Assembly (NCBI GenBank): GCA_016786615.1
Contig: JAEUVX010000010.1
Span: forward strand, 1 to 64,000
Source of the DNA: Flavipsychrobacter sp.
GTDB lineage: Bacteria > Bacteroidota > Bacteroidia > Chitinophagales > Chitinophagaceae
Direction of reading: 5' to 3'
DNA: 64,000 nucleotides
Each line of letters opens with the position of its first letter. The first letter of the stretch is position 1. Under the pieces are notes generated by a model. That model was not told the origin of the DNA. It saw only the letters and a program-made list of their open reading frames with translations, and made no database searches. Positions 35,785 through 45,165 of the stretch are shown in pieces. A program made the position numbers and the translations under genes.

Positions 35785-35801
35785 GCCACACTTTGTTTTT
35801 A
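35764..35801. terminator. Bidirectional terminator with a stop codon in its loop
   Basis: A perfect palindrome, 12-bp stem (35769-35780 with 35785-35796) plus TTAA loop, flanked by A-rich sequence to the left and T-rich to the right. The loop contains the TAA stop of the upstream gene; the convergent thioredoxin-like gene ends at 35799. Confidence 0.88.
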
Positions 35802-36359
35802 TTGTATATACGGTTTCAATGAATCTATCGGTACATCGCCCGTGAATATCTTTACCAGTTTCCTGTCTCTGTCGTAAATGTTTAGCTGCGGCAGCGATTT
35901 GTAAATAAAGGCTTTGTTTATAAAACCTGTTTGCTCCAACCCTACTTTAATAGCAGGTGCTTCAGAAGCTCTTGTTACGTTTTCAAAAAACTCCATATAT
36001 TCTCTCATTACGGTATCTGCAATCAGCAGCATTTCCGTTTGCTGAAAAGCATCAATATGTTTCTTGAACAATATCGTTTCATCCTGGCAATGCCCGCAAG
36101 TGGGGTTGAACATCATTACTAAAACATTCTTTTTCTTGCTGAGGCTTCCCGGTGTTATAATTTCACTACCCATCGTTTTGCCTTTTGATACCATCATCCT
36201 GATGTCGGGCATCGGAGAGCCTAAAGCCTTGTAGTCAATTTTTGCAGTATCTGTATTGGTGGTAGCTACTGCGTCTGATTTATTTTTCTTCTTTTTCTGT
36301 CCGAAACTTATAAAAACACTGCCTGTGAGGCAGAGAATGATTAGTAATTTGCGTTGCAT
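35799..36359 (-). CDS. Thioredoxin-like (TlpA/redoxin) periplasmic protein
   Basis: A 186-aa protein with a signal peptide (about residues 1-20, ending FISFGQ) and a thioredoxin fold. The redox motif CGHC is in MMFNPTCGHCQDETILF (about residues 80-96). The order PMPDIRMM then strand VLVMMFNPTC is typical of TlpA-like redoxins. It probably acts in the periplasm as a disulfide reductase or oxidase. A highly basic KKKKNKSD stretch directly follows the signal peptide. Its transcript ends at the shared terminator with the small membrane-protein gene. Confidence 0.85.
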   Translation of the reverse strand: MQRKLLIILCLTGSVFISFGQKKKKNKSDAVATTNTDTAKIDYKALGSPMPDIRMMVSKGKTMGSEIITPGSLSKKKNVLVMMFNPTCGHCQDETILFKKHIDAFQQTEMLLIADTVMREYMEFFENVTRASEAPAIKVGLEQTGFINKAFIYKSLPQLNIYDRDRKLVKIFTGDVPIDSLKPYIQ

Positions 36360-36402
36360 AGAGCGAATTTAGGGAAATACCTTTTAATGAATTGCTAATA
36401 AT

Positions 36403-37674
36403 ATGACAGACTATACACAAGCACCGTTGGCTGAGCGTATGAGGCCGAAGACATTGGGAAACTACATTGGTCAGCAGCACCTGGTAGGGAAGGGCAAGGT
36501 ACTGGAGCAAATGATACAAAACAGGAAAGCACATTCTATTATATTTTGGGGGCCTCCGGGTGTAGGTAAAACAACACTTGCACAAATCATTGCCCATTCA
36601 TTAGAGATACAGATTTTTTCGCTCAGTGCTATTGATAGTGGTGTAAAAGAAGTGCGTAGTGTTATTGATGCCGCCAAGAAACTTGGCCATGCATTGTTGT
36701 TTATAGACGAGATACACCGTTTTAATAAAGCTCAGCAGGATAGCCTGTTAGGTGCTGTTGAAAAAGGAATAATAACACTGATAGGAGCTACAACTGAAAA
36801 TCCCTCTTTTGAAGTAATAGGTGCCTTGCTCAGCAGATGCCAGGTGTATGTATTGCAACCGCTGACGGAAGATGAGTTGAAGGAAATGGTGAACCAGGCA
36901 CTGGAACACGATGCATGGTTGAAAGGTCAATATGTGATAGTGAAGGAGTGGGAGGCATTGCTTCGATTGAGTGGTGGTGATGGAAGAAGATTGTTGAATT
37001 TGCTGGAACTGATTGTTACATCACTTCCTTCCGACAATAAAGTAATAACCGATACTGCAGTGCAGGAAATAGTACAACGCAAAATGGCGCTGTATGATAA
37101 GACGGGCGAGCAACACTATGATATTATTTCAGCGTTTATCAAATCTATACGCGGCAGCGACCCTAATGCTGCTGTGTATTATCTGGCAAGGATGATAGCA
37201 GGTGGGGAAGACCCTAAGTTTATTGCACGCCGTATGGTTATACTGGCAAGCGAAGATATAGGTAATGCAAACCCTAATGCGTTGTTGCTGGCAACTACCA
37301 CTTTTCAGGCTGTAGAGATGATTGGTTATCCTGAATGTCGGATAATCCTATCGCAATGCGCTACCTACCTTGCCTCGTCTGCAAAGAGCAACGCCTCGTA
37401 CATGGCCATAAATCACGCAGAGGCACTTGTTTCTAAAACGGGTGATTTATCTGTACCGCTGCAAATACGCAACGCACCAACTAAGCTGATGAAGAATCTG
37501 GACTATGGTAAAGGGTATGAATATGCACATAGCCACGAGGGTAATTTCGTCAACTTAGAGTTTCTGCCCGATAGTATTGCCGGTACAAAACTATACGACC
37601 CCGGAAATAATGCTTCTGAGGCACGTATAAGGGAATATTTGCGTAACTGCTGGAAAGAGAAGTACGGATACTAA
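36403..37674 (+). CDS. rarA: Replication-associated recombination protein A (MgsA/WRNIP1 family ATPase)
   Basis: A 423-aa AAA+ ATPase acting at stalled replication forks, related to clamp-loader subunits. Visible features are PLAERMRPKTLGNYIGQQHL at the N-terminus (20 residues of the family start), Walker A WGPPGVGKTT near residue 50, Walker B LLFIDEIHRFNKAQQD near 105, sensor 1 IGATTENPSF, and the C-terminal MgsA tetramer domain with IRGSDPNAAVYYLARMI. Length is normal. The stop overlaps the convergent cytochrome gene by 4 bases. Confidence 0.95.
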   Translation: MTDYTQAPLAERMRPKTLGNYIGQQHLVGKGKVLEQMIQNRKAHSIIFWGPPGVGKTTLAQIIAHSLEIQIFSLSAIDSGVKEVRSVIDAAKKLGHALLFIDEIHRFNKAQQDSLLGAVEKGIITLIGATTENPSFEVIGALLSRCQVYVLQPLTEDELKEMVNQALEHDAWLKGQYVIVKEWEALLRLSGGDGRRLLNLLELIVTSLPSDNKVITDTAVQEIVQRKMALYDKTGEQHYDIISAFIKSIRGSDPNAAVYYLARMIAGGEDPKFIARRMVILASEDIGNANPNALLLATTTFQAVEMIGYPECRIILSQCATYLASSAKSNASYMAINHAEALVSKTGDLSVPLQIRNAPTKLMKNLDYGKGYEYAHSHEGNFVNLEFLPDSIAGTKLYDPGNNASEARIREYLRNCWKEKYGY

Positions 37675-38642
37675 CTTGTCAGCTCCACCAAAGTTTTTTC
37701 AACCTTATTCTTGATGGGCTTTACTGTTTTCAGGTAACGGTAAATTGCTTTCAGGTCATTATCGCTCATACGTTTGAATGGCCCCCATGGCATAGCACTA
37801 TGCTTGATGGCTTTGCCTGCCTTGAAACGGTTTATAAACATTTCCTCTGTCCATCCGGTTAAACGTCCCGTTTCAGGATCAGGTGTTATGTTAGGAGTGA
37901 CACAAGCATATTTCGTTGGCTCCAGTGGCGATTCCATCTGAAAACCACCGGCATAGTCCGGCCCGATAAAAGCACCTGTTTTCAGGTCGCGATTAGTGTG
38001 GCATCCTCTGCAGTTGGCTACACTGTTGGCAAGGTACTTACCGTATTCAGCCGTTGTGTCTATAGCAACAGTTTTAGGTACATCCCCATCGGGGCCTACA
38101 GGTTTAATCATAAATGCTTTTACAATTTTACCCAATACATTTAATGTACTCTCCGGTACTTTGTTTCTTACAGGTTGCATTGTTCGCAGGTAAGAGAATA
38201 CAGCCGCAAGGTCTTCGTCGCTGGTATTATGAAACGGCATGAAGTCGAATAGTACGGTACCATCAGGTTTTACACCGTAGCGCAGCGCTCTTGCCAGTGC
38301 TTTGGTTTCTATTTTGCCAATACCTGTTTCTTCGTCTGGCGTGATATTGGGTGCATATACCTTGCCAACCGGCAAATTGAACAGGTAGCCGCCCTCAAGT
38401 GGCACTATCTCACCCCTTTCTTTTTCTGCTATCATATCCACTTTCCCATGACAATCGGCACAATGCCCGGGGCCATATACGATATAGGCACCTCTTGCCA
38501 GCGTAGCACTATCGTCCGATAAGACGATATCAGGGTAGGGTGCATCATACTTTATATTTTGCCTTGTCGCAACTAGTGCTGCTATTGCTATTACCAGCAC
38601 TAATATGCCGATAACTGTCCATTTTACTATTTTCTTAAACAT
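37671..38642 (-). CDS. Membrane-anchored dihaem c-type cytochrome
   Basis: A 323-aa protein with an N-terminal membrane helix (about residues 7-26) and two cytochrome c domains. The haem-binding motifs are CADCH (about residue 65) and CRGCH (about residue 215), each with methionine candidates further on (for example FMPFHNTSDEDL and SAMPWGPFKRMSDNDL, where the same Met-Pro-x-x motif repeats). It resembles dihaem cytochromes that deliver electrons in respiration. I chose the ATG at 38642, starting MFKKIVKW; an ATG 48 bases upstream would add a hydrophobic run unlikely to be translated. Confidence 0.88.
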   Translation of the reverse strand: MFKKIVKWTVIGILVLVIAIAALVATRQNIKYDAPYPDIVLSDDSATLARGAYIVYGPGHCADCHGKVDMIAEKERGEIVPLEGGYLFNLPVGKVYAPNITPDEETGIGKIETKALARALRYGVKPDGTVLFDFMPFHNTSDEDLAAVFSYLRTMQPVRNKVPESTLNVLGKIVKAFMIKPVGPDGDVPKTVAIDTTAEYGKYLANSVANCRGCHTNRDLKTGAFIGPDYAGGFQMESPLEPTKYACVTPNITPDPETGRLTGWTEEMFINRFKAGKAIKHSAMPWGPFKRMSDNDLKAIYRYLKTVKPIKNKVEKTLVELTS

Positions 38643-38687
38643 AACGGGGGATTTTAATATAAAAGTAATATGCATAAATATTATATG

Positions 38688-38734
38688 CAATATTATATAG
38701 TGCCAATTTCAGGGTGGAATTTCATATAATATTG
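38688..38734. repeat. Inverted repeat upstream of the cytochrome gene
   Basis: CAATATTATAT (38688-38698) and ATATAATATTG (38724-38734) are perfect inverted copies, 25 bases apart, in the AT-rich region between the divergent cytochrome and rpsJ genes. It may be a regulator site or only AT-rich chance. Confidence 0.35.
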
Positions 38735-38868
38735 AAAAACAATAGCTTTTGCAATCAATTGCAGTAAAGAAGCGAGCTGGCTGATGTGCTTCAAGAAGCC
38801 TGATTTTGTTGGGTTTTTACCGATATTTGCGTCACAGCAAGAAAAATTTTAAAATTCCTTTAAAATAT

Positions 38869-38900
38869 TTTGTCTGTATTGAAATAACGCATTACCTTTG
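38869..38900 (+). promoter_or_regulatory. Promoter of the S10-spc ribosomal operon
   Basis: TTTG (38869-38872), 20-bp spacer, TACCTTTG (38893-38900): an excellent match to the Bacteroidota primary sigma consensus. Transcription should start near 38905, giving a leader of about 35 bases before rpsJ. Confidence 0.8.
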
Positions 38901-38938
38901 CAGTCCCAAATTTTACGGGTTAGAAGTTATTTATAAGT

Positions 38939-39244
38939 ATGTCACAGCGTATCAGAATAAAACTGAAATCTTACGACCACAGCTTGGTTGATAAGTCTGC
39001 AGAGAAAATCGTTAAGACTGTGCGCAATACAGGAGCAGTGGTTACAGGCCCTATTCCTTTGCCAACAGAGAAGAAGATCTTTACAGTATTGCGTTCGCCG
39101 CACGTAAACAAGAAAGCGCGTGAACAGTTCCAACTTTGTACGCACAAGCGTTTGTTGGATATCTATACTTCTTCTTCACGCACAGTAGATGCACTTTCGA
39201 AGCTGGATTTGCCAAGTGGTGTAGAGGTAGAAATTAAAGCTTGA
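38939..39244 (+). CDS. rpsJ: 30S ribosomal protein S10
   Basis: Protein of the 30S head that also acts in transcription antitermination with NusB. The 101-aa sequence is typical: [22 protein letters not shown], then [33 protein letters not shown] split over two strands, with the long beta hairpin loop in between. It is the first gene of a 23-gene ribosomal cluster, 39 bases behind the promoter -7 box. Elongation factor Tu and S12/S7 genes do not precede it here. Confidence 0.98.
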   Translation: MSQRIRIKLKSYDHSLVDKSAEKIVKTVRNTGAVVTGPIPLPTEKKIFTVLRSPHVNKKAREQFQLCTHKRLLDIYTSSSRTVDALSKLDLPSGVEVEIKA

Positions 39245-39332
39245 TAGCTTTACAGCTCTTTAAAAAAATTAGAAAAACGGCTTATCCCGATCCACACATA
39301 GGCAATCGGGCGCTAGGCTAAAATATAAGAAA

Positions 39333-39950
39333 ATGAAAGGTATTATTGGTAAAAAAATCGGCATGACCAGTGTGTTCGAGCCGAACGGTAAGCAAACAGC
39401 TTGCACCATCATAGAGGCCGGCCCTTGTGTGGTTACTCAAAAGAAAACCGTGGATACCGACGGTTATGATGCGTTGCAAATAGCATTTGGTGAAGCAAAA
39501 GAAAAGAATACTCCTCAAGCGCTCATCAATCACTTCGCCAAAGCAAATACATCTCCTAAGGCGATAGTAAAAGAACTTCGTAATTGTTCCATTGATAAAC
39601 AAGTTGGTGAATCACTTACCTGCGAAATATTTGCAGAAGGTGAAAAAGTAAGTGTGATCGGTACCACAAAAGGTAAAGGTTTCCAGGGCGTTGTTAAACG
39701 TCACGGATTCTCTGGTGTGGGTGAAGCATCGCATGGTCAGCACGATCGTCAGCGTGCTCCGGGTTCTATCGGTGGTTCATCATACCCTAGCCGCGTATTT
39801 AAAGGTATGCGCATGGCTGGTCGTATGGGTGGCGATCAGGTAAAGATCAAAGCACTGCGTGTTGTTAAAGTATTCCCTGAGCAGAACTACATATTAGTTA
39901 GTGGTTCAGTTCCAGGTCATAACGGATCAATTGTTTTAATTCAGAATTAA
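39333..39950 (+). CDS. rplC: 50S ribosomal protein L3
   Basis: Early-assembly protein near the peptidyl-transferase centre. The 205-aa protein begins MKGIIGKKIGMTSVF and carries the central loop GFQGVVKRHGFSGV with SHGQHDRQRAPGSIG, whose Gln is the usual methylation site, and ends in a beta domain (VSGSVPGHNGSIVLI). An 88-base gap to rpsJ contains a weak hairpin (CCCGAT / ATCGGG). The following rplD gene starts 8 bases after the stop. Confidence 0.98.
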   Translation: MKGIIGKKIGMTSVFEPNGKQTACTIIEAGPCVVTQKKTVDTDGYDALQIAFGEAKEKNTPQALINHFAKANTSPKAIVKELRNCSIDKQVGESLTCEIFAEGEKVSVIGTTKGKGFQGVVKRHGFSGVGEASHGQHDRQRAPGSIGGSSYPSRVFKGMRMAGRMGGDQVKIKALRVVKVFPEQNYILVSGSVPGHNGSIVLIQN

Positions 39951-39958
39951 TTATAGTC

Positions 39959-40585
39959 ATGCAAGTTGACGTTTATAATAGTAAAGGTGAAAAAACCGGT
40001 CGTACACTAGAGTTGCCGGAAGATATATTCAATATCGAACCAAACGATCATTGTATATACCTCGCTGTGAAGCAATATCTTGCTGCACAACGTCAGGGTA
40101 CGCACAAAACTAAAACACGTGCCGAAGTGCATGGTGCTTCTAAAAAGCTGCACCGTCAAAAAGGTACCGGTGGTTCTCGTAAGGGTAATATCCGCAACCC
40201 GTTATACAAGGGTGGTGGTGCTGTTAACGGTCCTGTGCCTCACGAATACGGTTTCAAACTGAACCGTAAAGTGAAAGACCTCGCTAAGATGTCTGCACTG
40301 TCTCATAAAGCACGTGCCAGCAAAGTACTTGTAGTTGAAGATATGAACATCGAGACGCCTAAAACAAAAGATTTTGCAACAATGCTCAGCAAAATGAACG
40401 GTACTCAAAAGTCGCTGTTCATCATGCCAGAATACGATGCAAAACTGTATATGAGTGCTCGTAACATTGAAAGGAACAAAACAGTAGTACTGAGCGATAT
40501 GAATACTTATGATCTTGTAAATGCACAAGTATTGGTGTTCACAGAGTCTGCTGCCAAAATGTTTAACGAGGCTGTTGAAGCGTAA
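39959..40585 (+). CDS. rplD: 50S ribosomal protein L4
   Basis: 208-aa protein lining the exit tunnel with its long loop (AEVHGASKKLHRQKGTGGSR, about residues 57-76). In E. coli L4 represses its own operon by binding the S10 leader; the leader here is only about 35 bases, too short for the same mechanism. The globular domain with DMNTYDLVNAQVLVFTESA closes the protein. It lies between rplC and rplW in the normal order. Confidence 0.98.
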   Translation: MQVDVYNSKGEKTGRTLELPEDIFNIEPNDHCIYLAVKQYLAAQRQGTHKTKTRAEVHGASKKLHRQKGTGGSRKGNIRNPLYKGGGAVNGPVPHEYGFKLNRKVKDLAKMSALSHKARASKVLVVEDMNIETPKTKDFATMLSKMNGTQKSLFIMPEYDAKLYMSARNIERNKTVVLSDMNTYDLVNAQVLVFTESAAKMFNEAVEA

Positions 40586-40625
40586 TAGATAAAAGAATTT
40601 TCGTAACACGAAATAATTAAAGAAA

Positions 40626-40922
40626 ATGAAACTCACTGACGTATTGGTAAGGCCTGTGATTACTGAGAAAGTAAACACACAAATGGAGAAATCCGGCCGC
40701 TATACCTTTGTAGTGGATAAGAAGGCTAATAAGCTGGAAATCAAAAAAGCTATAGAAGATTTTTACGGTGTTAAAGTATCTGATGTAAACACGATTGTGG
40801 TTCCGGGTAAGGTTAAAAACCGTTTCACTAAAGCTGGATTTATCAGCGGTATGAAGTCTTCTTATAAAAAAGCAACAGTAACACTTGCTGAGGGTGACTC
40901 TATTGATTTATTCTCAATGTAA
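40626..40922 (+). CDS. rplW: 50S ribosomal protein L23
   Basis: 98-aa protein at the tunnel exit, docking site for trigger factor and SRP. It starts MKLTDVLVRPVITEK and contains YTFVVDKKANKLEIKKAIEDFYGVKV (split at residue 30) and VNTIVVPGK, standard for the family. The extended hairpin loop (GKVKNRFTKAGFISG) is present. Normal position between rplD and rplB. Confidence 0.97.
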   Translation: MKLTDVLVRPVITEKVNTQMEKSGRYTFVVDKKANKLEIKKAIEDFYGVKVSDVNTIVVPGKVKNRFTKAGFISGMKSSYKKATVTLAEGDSIDLFSM

Positions 40923-40943
40923 GATTTGATAAAGAATTAGAAA

Positions 40944-41795
40944 ATGGCATTACGTAAATATAAACCGGTAACAGCCGGTACACGTTGGAGAATAGGTAAC
41001 GCATACGCAGAAGTTACCACTAATGAGCCGGAAAAAAGCTTGCTGGAGCCTCAAAAATCTACAGCTGGCCGTAACGCTCAGGGTCGCCGTTCTATGCGCT
41101 ATATGGGTGGTGGTAACAAAAAAATGTACCGTATCGTAGATTTCAAACGCGATAAAAAGGACATTCCCGCTACTGTAAAAACTATTGAATACGATCCTAA
41201 CCGTACAGCATTCATCGCATTGCTTAGCTATGCAGATGGTGAGAAACGTTATATCATAGCTCCTCAAGGCCTTGAAGTTGGTGCTACTGTAGTAAGTGGC
41301 GACAGCGTGGCTCCTGAAGTTGGTAATGCGTTGTTGCTGAAAAACATGCCATTAGGTACAGTAGTTCACAACATCGAAATGCAACCTGGTAAAGGTGGTT
41401 CTATGGCTCGTTCAGCAGGTACTTATGCTCAGCTGAATGCGAAGGAAGAAAAATATTGCGTACTGAAAATGCCAAGTGGTGAGTTGCGTAAAGTGCTTAG
41501 CACATGTATGGCAACTGTAGGAACTGTATCTAACAGCGATCATGGTTTGCAATCAATGGGTAAAGCAGGCCGCAACCGTTGGAAAGGTATCCGCCCACGC
41601 AACCGTGGTGTAGCGATGAACCCTGTTGATCACCCGATGGGTGGTGGTGAAGGCCGTTCTTCTGGCGGACACCCACGTAGCCGTACAGGTAAATACGCTA
41701 AAGGTGAAAGCACACGTAGCACTACAAAAGGTAGCAACAAGCTGATCATCCAACGCCGTAACGGTAAAAAACTTTCAGGTAAATACAAAAAATAA
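40944..41795 (+). CDS. rplB: 50S ribosomal protein L2
   Basis: Highly conserved protein needed for subunit joining and peptidyl transfer. The 283-aa sequence has the N-terminal basic arm, the OB-like and SH3-like domains (VPEV-type [21 protein letters not shown]) and the C-terminal [16 protein letters not shown] with the functionally critical histidine. The N-terminus ([15 protein letters not shown]) is of the Bacteroidota form. Normal operon position. Confidence 0.98.
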   Translation: MALRKYKPVTAGTRWRIGNAYAEVTTNEPEKSLLEPQKSTAGRNAQGRRSMRYMGGGNKKMYRIVDFKRDKKDIPATVKTIEYDPNRTAFIALLSYADGEKRYIIAPQGLEVGATVVSGDSVAPEVGNALLLKNMPLGTVVHNIEMQPGKGGSMARSAGTYAQLNAKEEKYCVLKMPSGELRKVLSTCMATVGTVSNSDHGLQSMGKAGRNRWKGIRPRNRGVAMNPVDHPMGGGEGRSSGGHPRSRTGKYAKGESTRSTTKGSNKLIIQRRNGKKLSGKYKK

Positions 41796-41827
41796 CCAGG
41801 GACTTCCCTGATAAAATATAACGAATA

Positions 41828-42094
41828 ATGGCTCGTTCAATTAAAAAAGGACCTTATGTAGATGCAAAGCTGGACAAAAAAGTCTTAGCTATGAACGAAG
41901 GCAAATCAAAAAAAGGTGTTATCAAAACGTGGAGCCGTCGCTCTACAATCACACCTGATTTTGTAGGTCAGACATTTGCAGTACACAACGGTAATAAGTT
42001 TATACCGGTTTATGTAACTGAATTCATGGTTGGCCACAAGCTGGGCGAATTTGCACCTACACGCAACTTTAAAGGCCATAGTGGTAGTAAATAA
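41828..42094 (+). CDS. rpsS: 30S ribosomal protein S19
   Basis: 88-aa head protein of the 30S subunit, partner of S13. It begins [15 protein letters not shown] and ends [16 protein letters not shown], as in the family. A small GC-rich hairpin follows in the gap to rplV (about 42110-42130), without a T run. Confidence 0.98.
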   Translation: MARSIKKGPYVDAKLDKKVLAMNEGKSKKGVIKTWSRRSTITPDFVGQTFAVHNGNKFIPVYVTEFMVGHKLGEFAPTRNFKGHSGSK

Positions 42095-42153
42095 TTAATT
42101 AAATAAAATTGGTGCCGTCTTCAGGCGGTATCGCTTAAGTAATAAATAATAAA

Positions 42154-42516
42154 ATGGAAGCTGTAGCTCGTTTACGTAACTATCCTACATCGCCGCGCAA
42201 AATGCGCCTGTTGGCTGATTTGATCCGTGGTATGGATGTAGAAAATGCGCTGAATACTTTGAAATTCAGCACTAAGCATCCTTCTGTTCCTTTGGAAAAA
42301 CTGTTATTAAGTGCCATTGCAAACTGGAGGGTTAAAAATGAAGGTGTTGACGTAGCAGGCGCAAACCTGTATGTGAAAACCGTGTTTGTAGACGGTGGAC
42401 GTACATTGAAGCGCATGAACCCTGCACCGCAAGGCCGCGCTTACAGGTTGCGCAAACGTAGCAACCACATAACACTTATTGTGGACAGCAAAACTGCCGT
42501 GGCAGCTAACGCATAA
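42154..42516 (+). CDS. rplV: 50S ribosomal protein L22
   Basis: 120-aa protein that forms a constriction of the exit tunnel with L4. The start [21 protein letters not shown] and the C-terminal beta hairpin with [21 protein letters not shown] (split) are diagnostic; the hairpin tip is the site of macrolide-resistance changes in other species. Sequence looks wild type. Normal position before rpsC. Confidence 0.97.
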   Translation: MEAVARLRNYPTSPRKMRLLADLIRGMDVENALNTLKFSTKHPSVPLEKLLLSAIANWRVKNEGVDVAGANLYVKTVFVDGGRTLKRMNPAPQGRAYRLRKRSNHITLIVDSKTAVAANA

Positions 42517-42547
42517 TTTTTAAACATTCAACTTAATAATATAACGA

Positions 42548-43357
42548 ATGGGTCAAAAAACTAATCCTATAGGTAACAGGTTGGGTATCGTTCGCGGATG
42601 GGACTCAATGTGGTTTGGCGAGAAAAAGGATTTCGGTCAGAAACTGGTAGAGGATCACAAAATCCGTACTTACCTGAATGCACGTATCAATAAAGGCGGT
42701 ATTTCACGTATCGTTATTGAGCGTACACTGGGCAAACTGATCGTAACTATCCATACTTCTAAGCCAGGTATCATTATAGGTAAAGGCGGTTCTGAAGTTG
42801 ATCGCATAAAAGAAGAGTTGAAAAAACTCACCGGTAAAGAAGATGTTCAGATCAACATTATGGAGATCCGTCGTCCTGAACTGGATGCGAACATCGTAGG
42901 CGAAACAATCGCTCGTCAGATCGAAAGCCGTGTTAGCTACAAGCGTGCTGTTAAAATGGCAATATCTACCGCTATGCGCATGGGTGCAGAAGGTATCAAG
43001 ATAAAAGTTGGTGGCCGTTTGGGTGGTGCTGAGATTGCTCGTTCTGAAGAGTTCAAGCAAGGTCGTACACCATTGCATACATACCGTATGGATATCGATT
43101 ATGCATCAGTTTTTTCACTGACTGTTTATGGTAAAATCGGTATCAAAGTATGGATATGTAAAGGCGAAGTATTGGGCAAACGTGATTTGAACCCTAACTT
43201 CTCTGCAGGTTCCGATAATCGTGGTAATGCAGGTGGCCGTCCGGAAAGTGGTGGTCAGCGTGGAGAAGGTCGTGGCGAACGTCGCGGTGGTGGAGAAGGC
43301 CGTGGCGGTGAACGCCGTGGTGGTGGCGAGCGTCGCGGTGGTGGCAAAGGCCGTTAA
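42548..43357 (+). CDS. rpsC: 30S ribosomal protein S3 with Gly/Arg-rich C-terminal tail
   Basis: mRNA-entry protein of the 30S subunit. The 269-aa protein has the family start [18 protein letters not shown], the KH domain with [19 protein letters not shown], and the C-terminal domain with [12 protein letters not shown] and [10 protein letters not shown]. After residue ~215 comes an extra 50-residue tail almost only of Gly, Arg, Glu and Ser, built from imperfect GERRGGG-type repeats. E. coli S3 is 233 aa. Such a tail is disordered and would reach out at the mRNA entrance. Confidence 0.97.
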   Translation: MGQKTNPIGNRLGIVRGWDSMWFGEKKDFGQKLVEDHKIRTYLNARINKGGISRIVIERTLGKLIVTIHTSKPGIIIGKGGSEVDRIKEELKKLTGKEDVQINIMEIRRPELDANIVGETIARQIESRVSYKRAVKMAISTAMRMGAEGIKIKVGGRLGGAEIARSEEFKQGRTPLHTYRMDIDYASVFSLTVYGKIGIKVWICKGEVLGKRDLNPNFSAGSDNRGNAGGRPESGGQRGEGRGERRGGGEGRGGERRGGGERRGGGKGR

Positions 43358-43397
43358 TTTGTAAAATAATTAGAGCAACTATTTAAATATTGTAACA

Positions 43398-43820
43398 ATG
43401 TTACAACCAAAAAAGACGAAACATCGTAAAGCGCATAAAGGCAGAATTAAAGGTAACGCACAACGCGGTACAATGATTGCTGCGGGTTCTTTCGGGCTGA
43501 AAGCGCTTGAACCTAAATGGATAAATAACCGCCAGATAGAAGCTGCGCGTCAGGCACTTACCCGCCACATGAAACGTGAGGGTAACGTTTGGATACGCAT
43601 ATTCCCTGACAAACCAATTACTCGTAAGCCTGCAGAGGTACGTATGGGTAAAGGTAAGGGTAGCTTGGAATTCTGGGCAGCAGTTGTGCATCCTGGACGC
43701 ATCATGTTCGAAATTGATGGTGTACCAATGCAGGTAGCTAAAGAAGCTTTGGAACTGGCAGCTCAGAAATTACCTATCAAAACCAAATTCGTAGTTCGCA
43801 GGGATTACGTTGAGGCATAA
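43398..43820 (+). CDS. rplP: 50S ribosomal protein L16
   Basis: 140-aa protein near the A-site tRNA and 5S rRNA. Diagnostic segments: [39 protein letters not shown] (with the family [13 protein letters not shown] next) and [20 protein letters not shown]. The conserved arginine that is hydroxylated in some bacteria lies in this last segment. Normal position between rpsC and rpmC. Confidence 0.98.
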   Translation: MLQPKKTKHRKAHKGRIKGNAQRGTMIAAGSFGLKALEPKWINNRQIEAARQALTRHMKREGNVWIRIFPDKPITRKPAEVRMGKGKGSLEFWAAVVHPGRIMFEIDGVPMQVAKEALELAAQKLPIKTKFVVRRDYVEA

Positions 43821-43889
43821 TTAAAGTAGAAATTAGGTTTGCGGCTTTCAACCGTTGCAAATCATAATAAATAACAAATAGAAATTAAA

Positions 43890-44102
43890 ATGGCAAAAGC
43901 AAAAAAAGCGAAAGTTGATGATTACCGTTCGCTGGATAACGAAGCGCTGAATGGCAAGATCGGCGACGAGGAGCTGCGTTTGAAAAAAATGAAGTTCAGC
44001 CATGCGGTAAACCCAATTGAAAATCCGCTTACTATTCGCCAATTGCGCCGTACCATCGCGCGTATGAAGACGGAACAACGCAAAAGAGCATTAGGTTTCT
44101 AA
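43890..44102 (+). CDS. rpmC: 50S ribosomal protein L29
   Basis: 70-aa two-helix protein at the tunnel exit next to L23. The helical pair is EEL-like: LNGKIGDEELRLKKMKFSHA and NPLTIRQLRRTIARMKTEQ. The basic N-terminus (AKAKKAKVDDYRSLDN) is somewhat longer than in E. coli. A 69-base gap separates it from rplP; rpsQ follows after 14 bases. Confidence 0.96.
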   Translation: MAKAKKAKVDDYRSLDNEALNGKIGDEELRLKKMKFSHAVNPIENPLTIRQLRRTIARMKTEQRKRALGF

Positions 44103-44116
44103 GTAAATTTTTATAG

Positions 44117-44383
44117 ATGTCAACAACGACTGAAAGAAAAAGCAGAAAAACCCGTATCGGGATTGTGAGCAGCAATAAAATGGATAAAACCATTACTGTA
44201 GCTGTAGAGCGTAAGGTAAAACACCCGATTTACGGAAAGTTCGTTAAAAAAACGACTAAATTCCATGCGCACGATGAAGCACGTACCGCAGGTATAGGTG
44301 ATACAGTACGCATTATGGAAACTCGCCCGCTGAGTAAAACAAAACGCTGGCGCCTGGTAGAAATTATTGAAAAAGCTAAGTAA
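44117..44383 (+). CDS. rpsQ: 30S ribosomal protein S17
   Basis: 88-aa primary 16S-binding protein with an OB fold. Characteristic parts are [39 protein letters not shown] and the end [17 protein letters not shown]. Normal position between rpmC and rplN. Confidence 0.98.
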   Translation: MSTTTERKSRKTRIGIVSSNKMDKTITVAVERKVKHPIYGKFVKKTTKFHAHDEARTAGIGDTVRIMETRPLSKTKRWRLVEIIEKAK

Positions 44384-44395
44384 TCTTATTAAAAG

Positions 44396-44764
44396 ATGAT
44401 ACAACAAGAATCAAGGCTCAACGTAGCAGACAATAGCGGTGCGAAGGAAGTACTTTGTATCCGCGTGTTGGGTAACTCGGGCCAGGACTATGCCGGTATC
44501 GGAGATAAAATAGTGGTAACTGTGAAAGACGCGTTGCCTGGTGGCGGTATCAAAAAAGGTACTGTATCAAAAGCTGTTATCGTTCGTACCAAAAAGAAAT
44601 TGCGCCGCAAAGATGGTTCATACATCAATTTTGATGACAACGCTGTAGTGTTGCTCAACAATTCTGACGAACCACGTGGTACCCGTATCTTCGGACCGGT
44701 TGCCCGCGAACTGCGCGACAAGGGTTATATGAAAATTGTTTCATTGGCACCTGAAGTATTGTAA
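44396..44764 (+). CDS. rplN: 50S ribosomal protein L14
   Basis: 122-aa protein of the subunit interface. It starts [19 protein letters not shown] and contains [17 protein letters not shown] and the end [20 protein letters not shown], all diagnostic. Bears the RsfS contact surface. Normal position before rplX. Confidence 0.98.
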   Translation: MIQQESRLNVADNSGAKEVLCIRVLGNSGQDYAGIGDKIVVTVKDALPGGGIKKGTVSKAVIVRTKKKLRRKDGSYINFDDNAVVLLNNSDEPRGTRIFGPVARELRDKGYMKIVSLAPEVL

Positions 44765-44826
44765 AATTTGTTGTACCTTTGCCGCCCGTTTAAGGCTGCA
44801 AGCCAGCAACGCTAAAAAATAATATT

Positions 44827-45165
44827 GTGAAACAAAGATTTCAACCAAAATTCAACATCAAAAAAGGTGATAACGTGGTGGTAGTTGCCGGCGATGATAA
44901 AGACCGTAGCAAACCACGCAAGGTGTTGGCTGTTTATCCTCAGAAGAGCCGTGTGCTTATTGAAGGCGTGAACATGGTAACGAAGCATCTGAAACCTAAT
45001 GCACAAAACCCACAGGGTGGTATCGTGCAAGAGGAAGCTACTATCCATATCTCAAACGTAATGTTGTGGGATGCAAAAGCAAAAGCTCCTGTACGTATCA
45101 AACGCGAACGTACTGAAACCGGTTTTAAACGTATATCTAAAAAATCAGGGGAGGAAATTAAATAA
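44827..45165 (+). CDS. rplX: 50S ribosomal protein L24
   Basis: Assembly-initiator protein of the 50S subunit, 112 aa. The KOW motif is seen in [20 protein letters not shown], followed by [20 protein letters not shown]. The start codon is GTG at 44827, preceded by a 62-base gap; no ATG lies at a better place. The stop TAA overlaps the rplE ATG by one base, so the two are translationally coupled. Confidence 0.97.
   Translation: MKQRFQPKFNIKKGDNVVVVAGDDKDRSKPRKVLAVYPQKSRVLIEGVNMVTKHLKPNAQNPQGGIVQEEATIHISNVMLWDAKAKAPVRIKRERTETGFKRISKKSGEEIK

Noticed and set aside
39245..39332. Regulatory hairpin (CCCGAT / ATCGGG) between rpsJ and rplC
   Set aside because: Only 6 bp with a 13-base loop and no T run; too weak to call.
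42095..42153. Hairpin between rpsS and rplV as a terminator
   Set aside because: The stem depends on G-T pairs and no T run follows.
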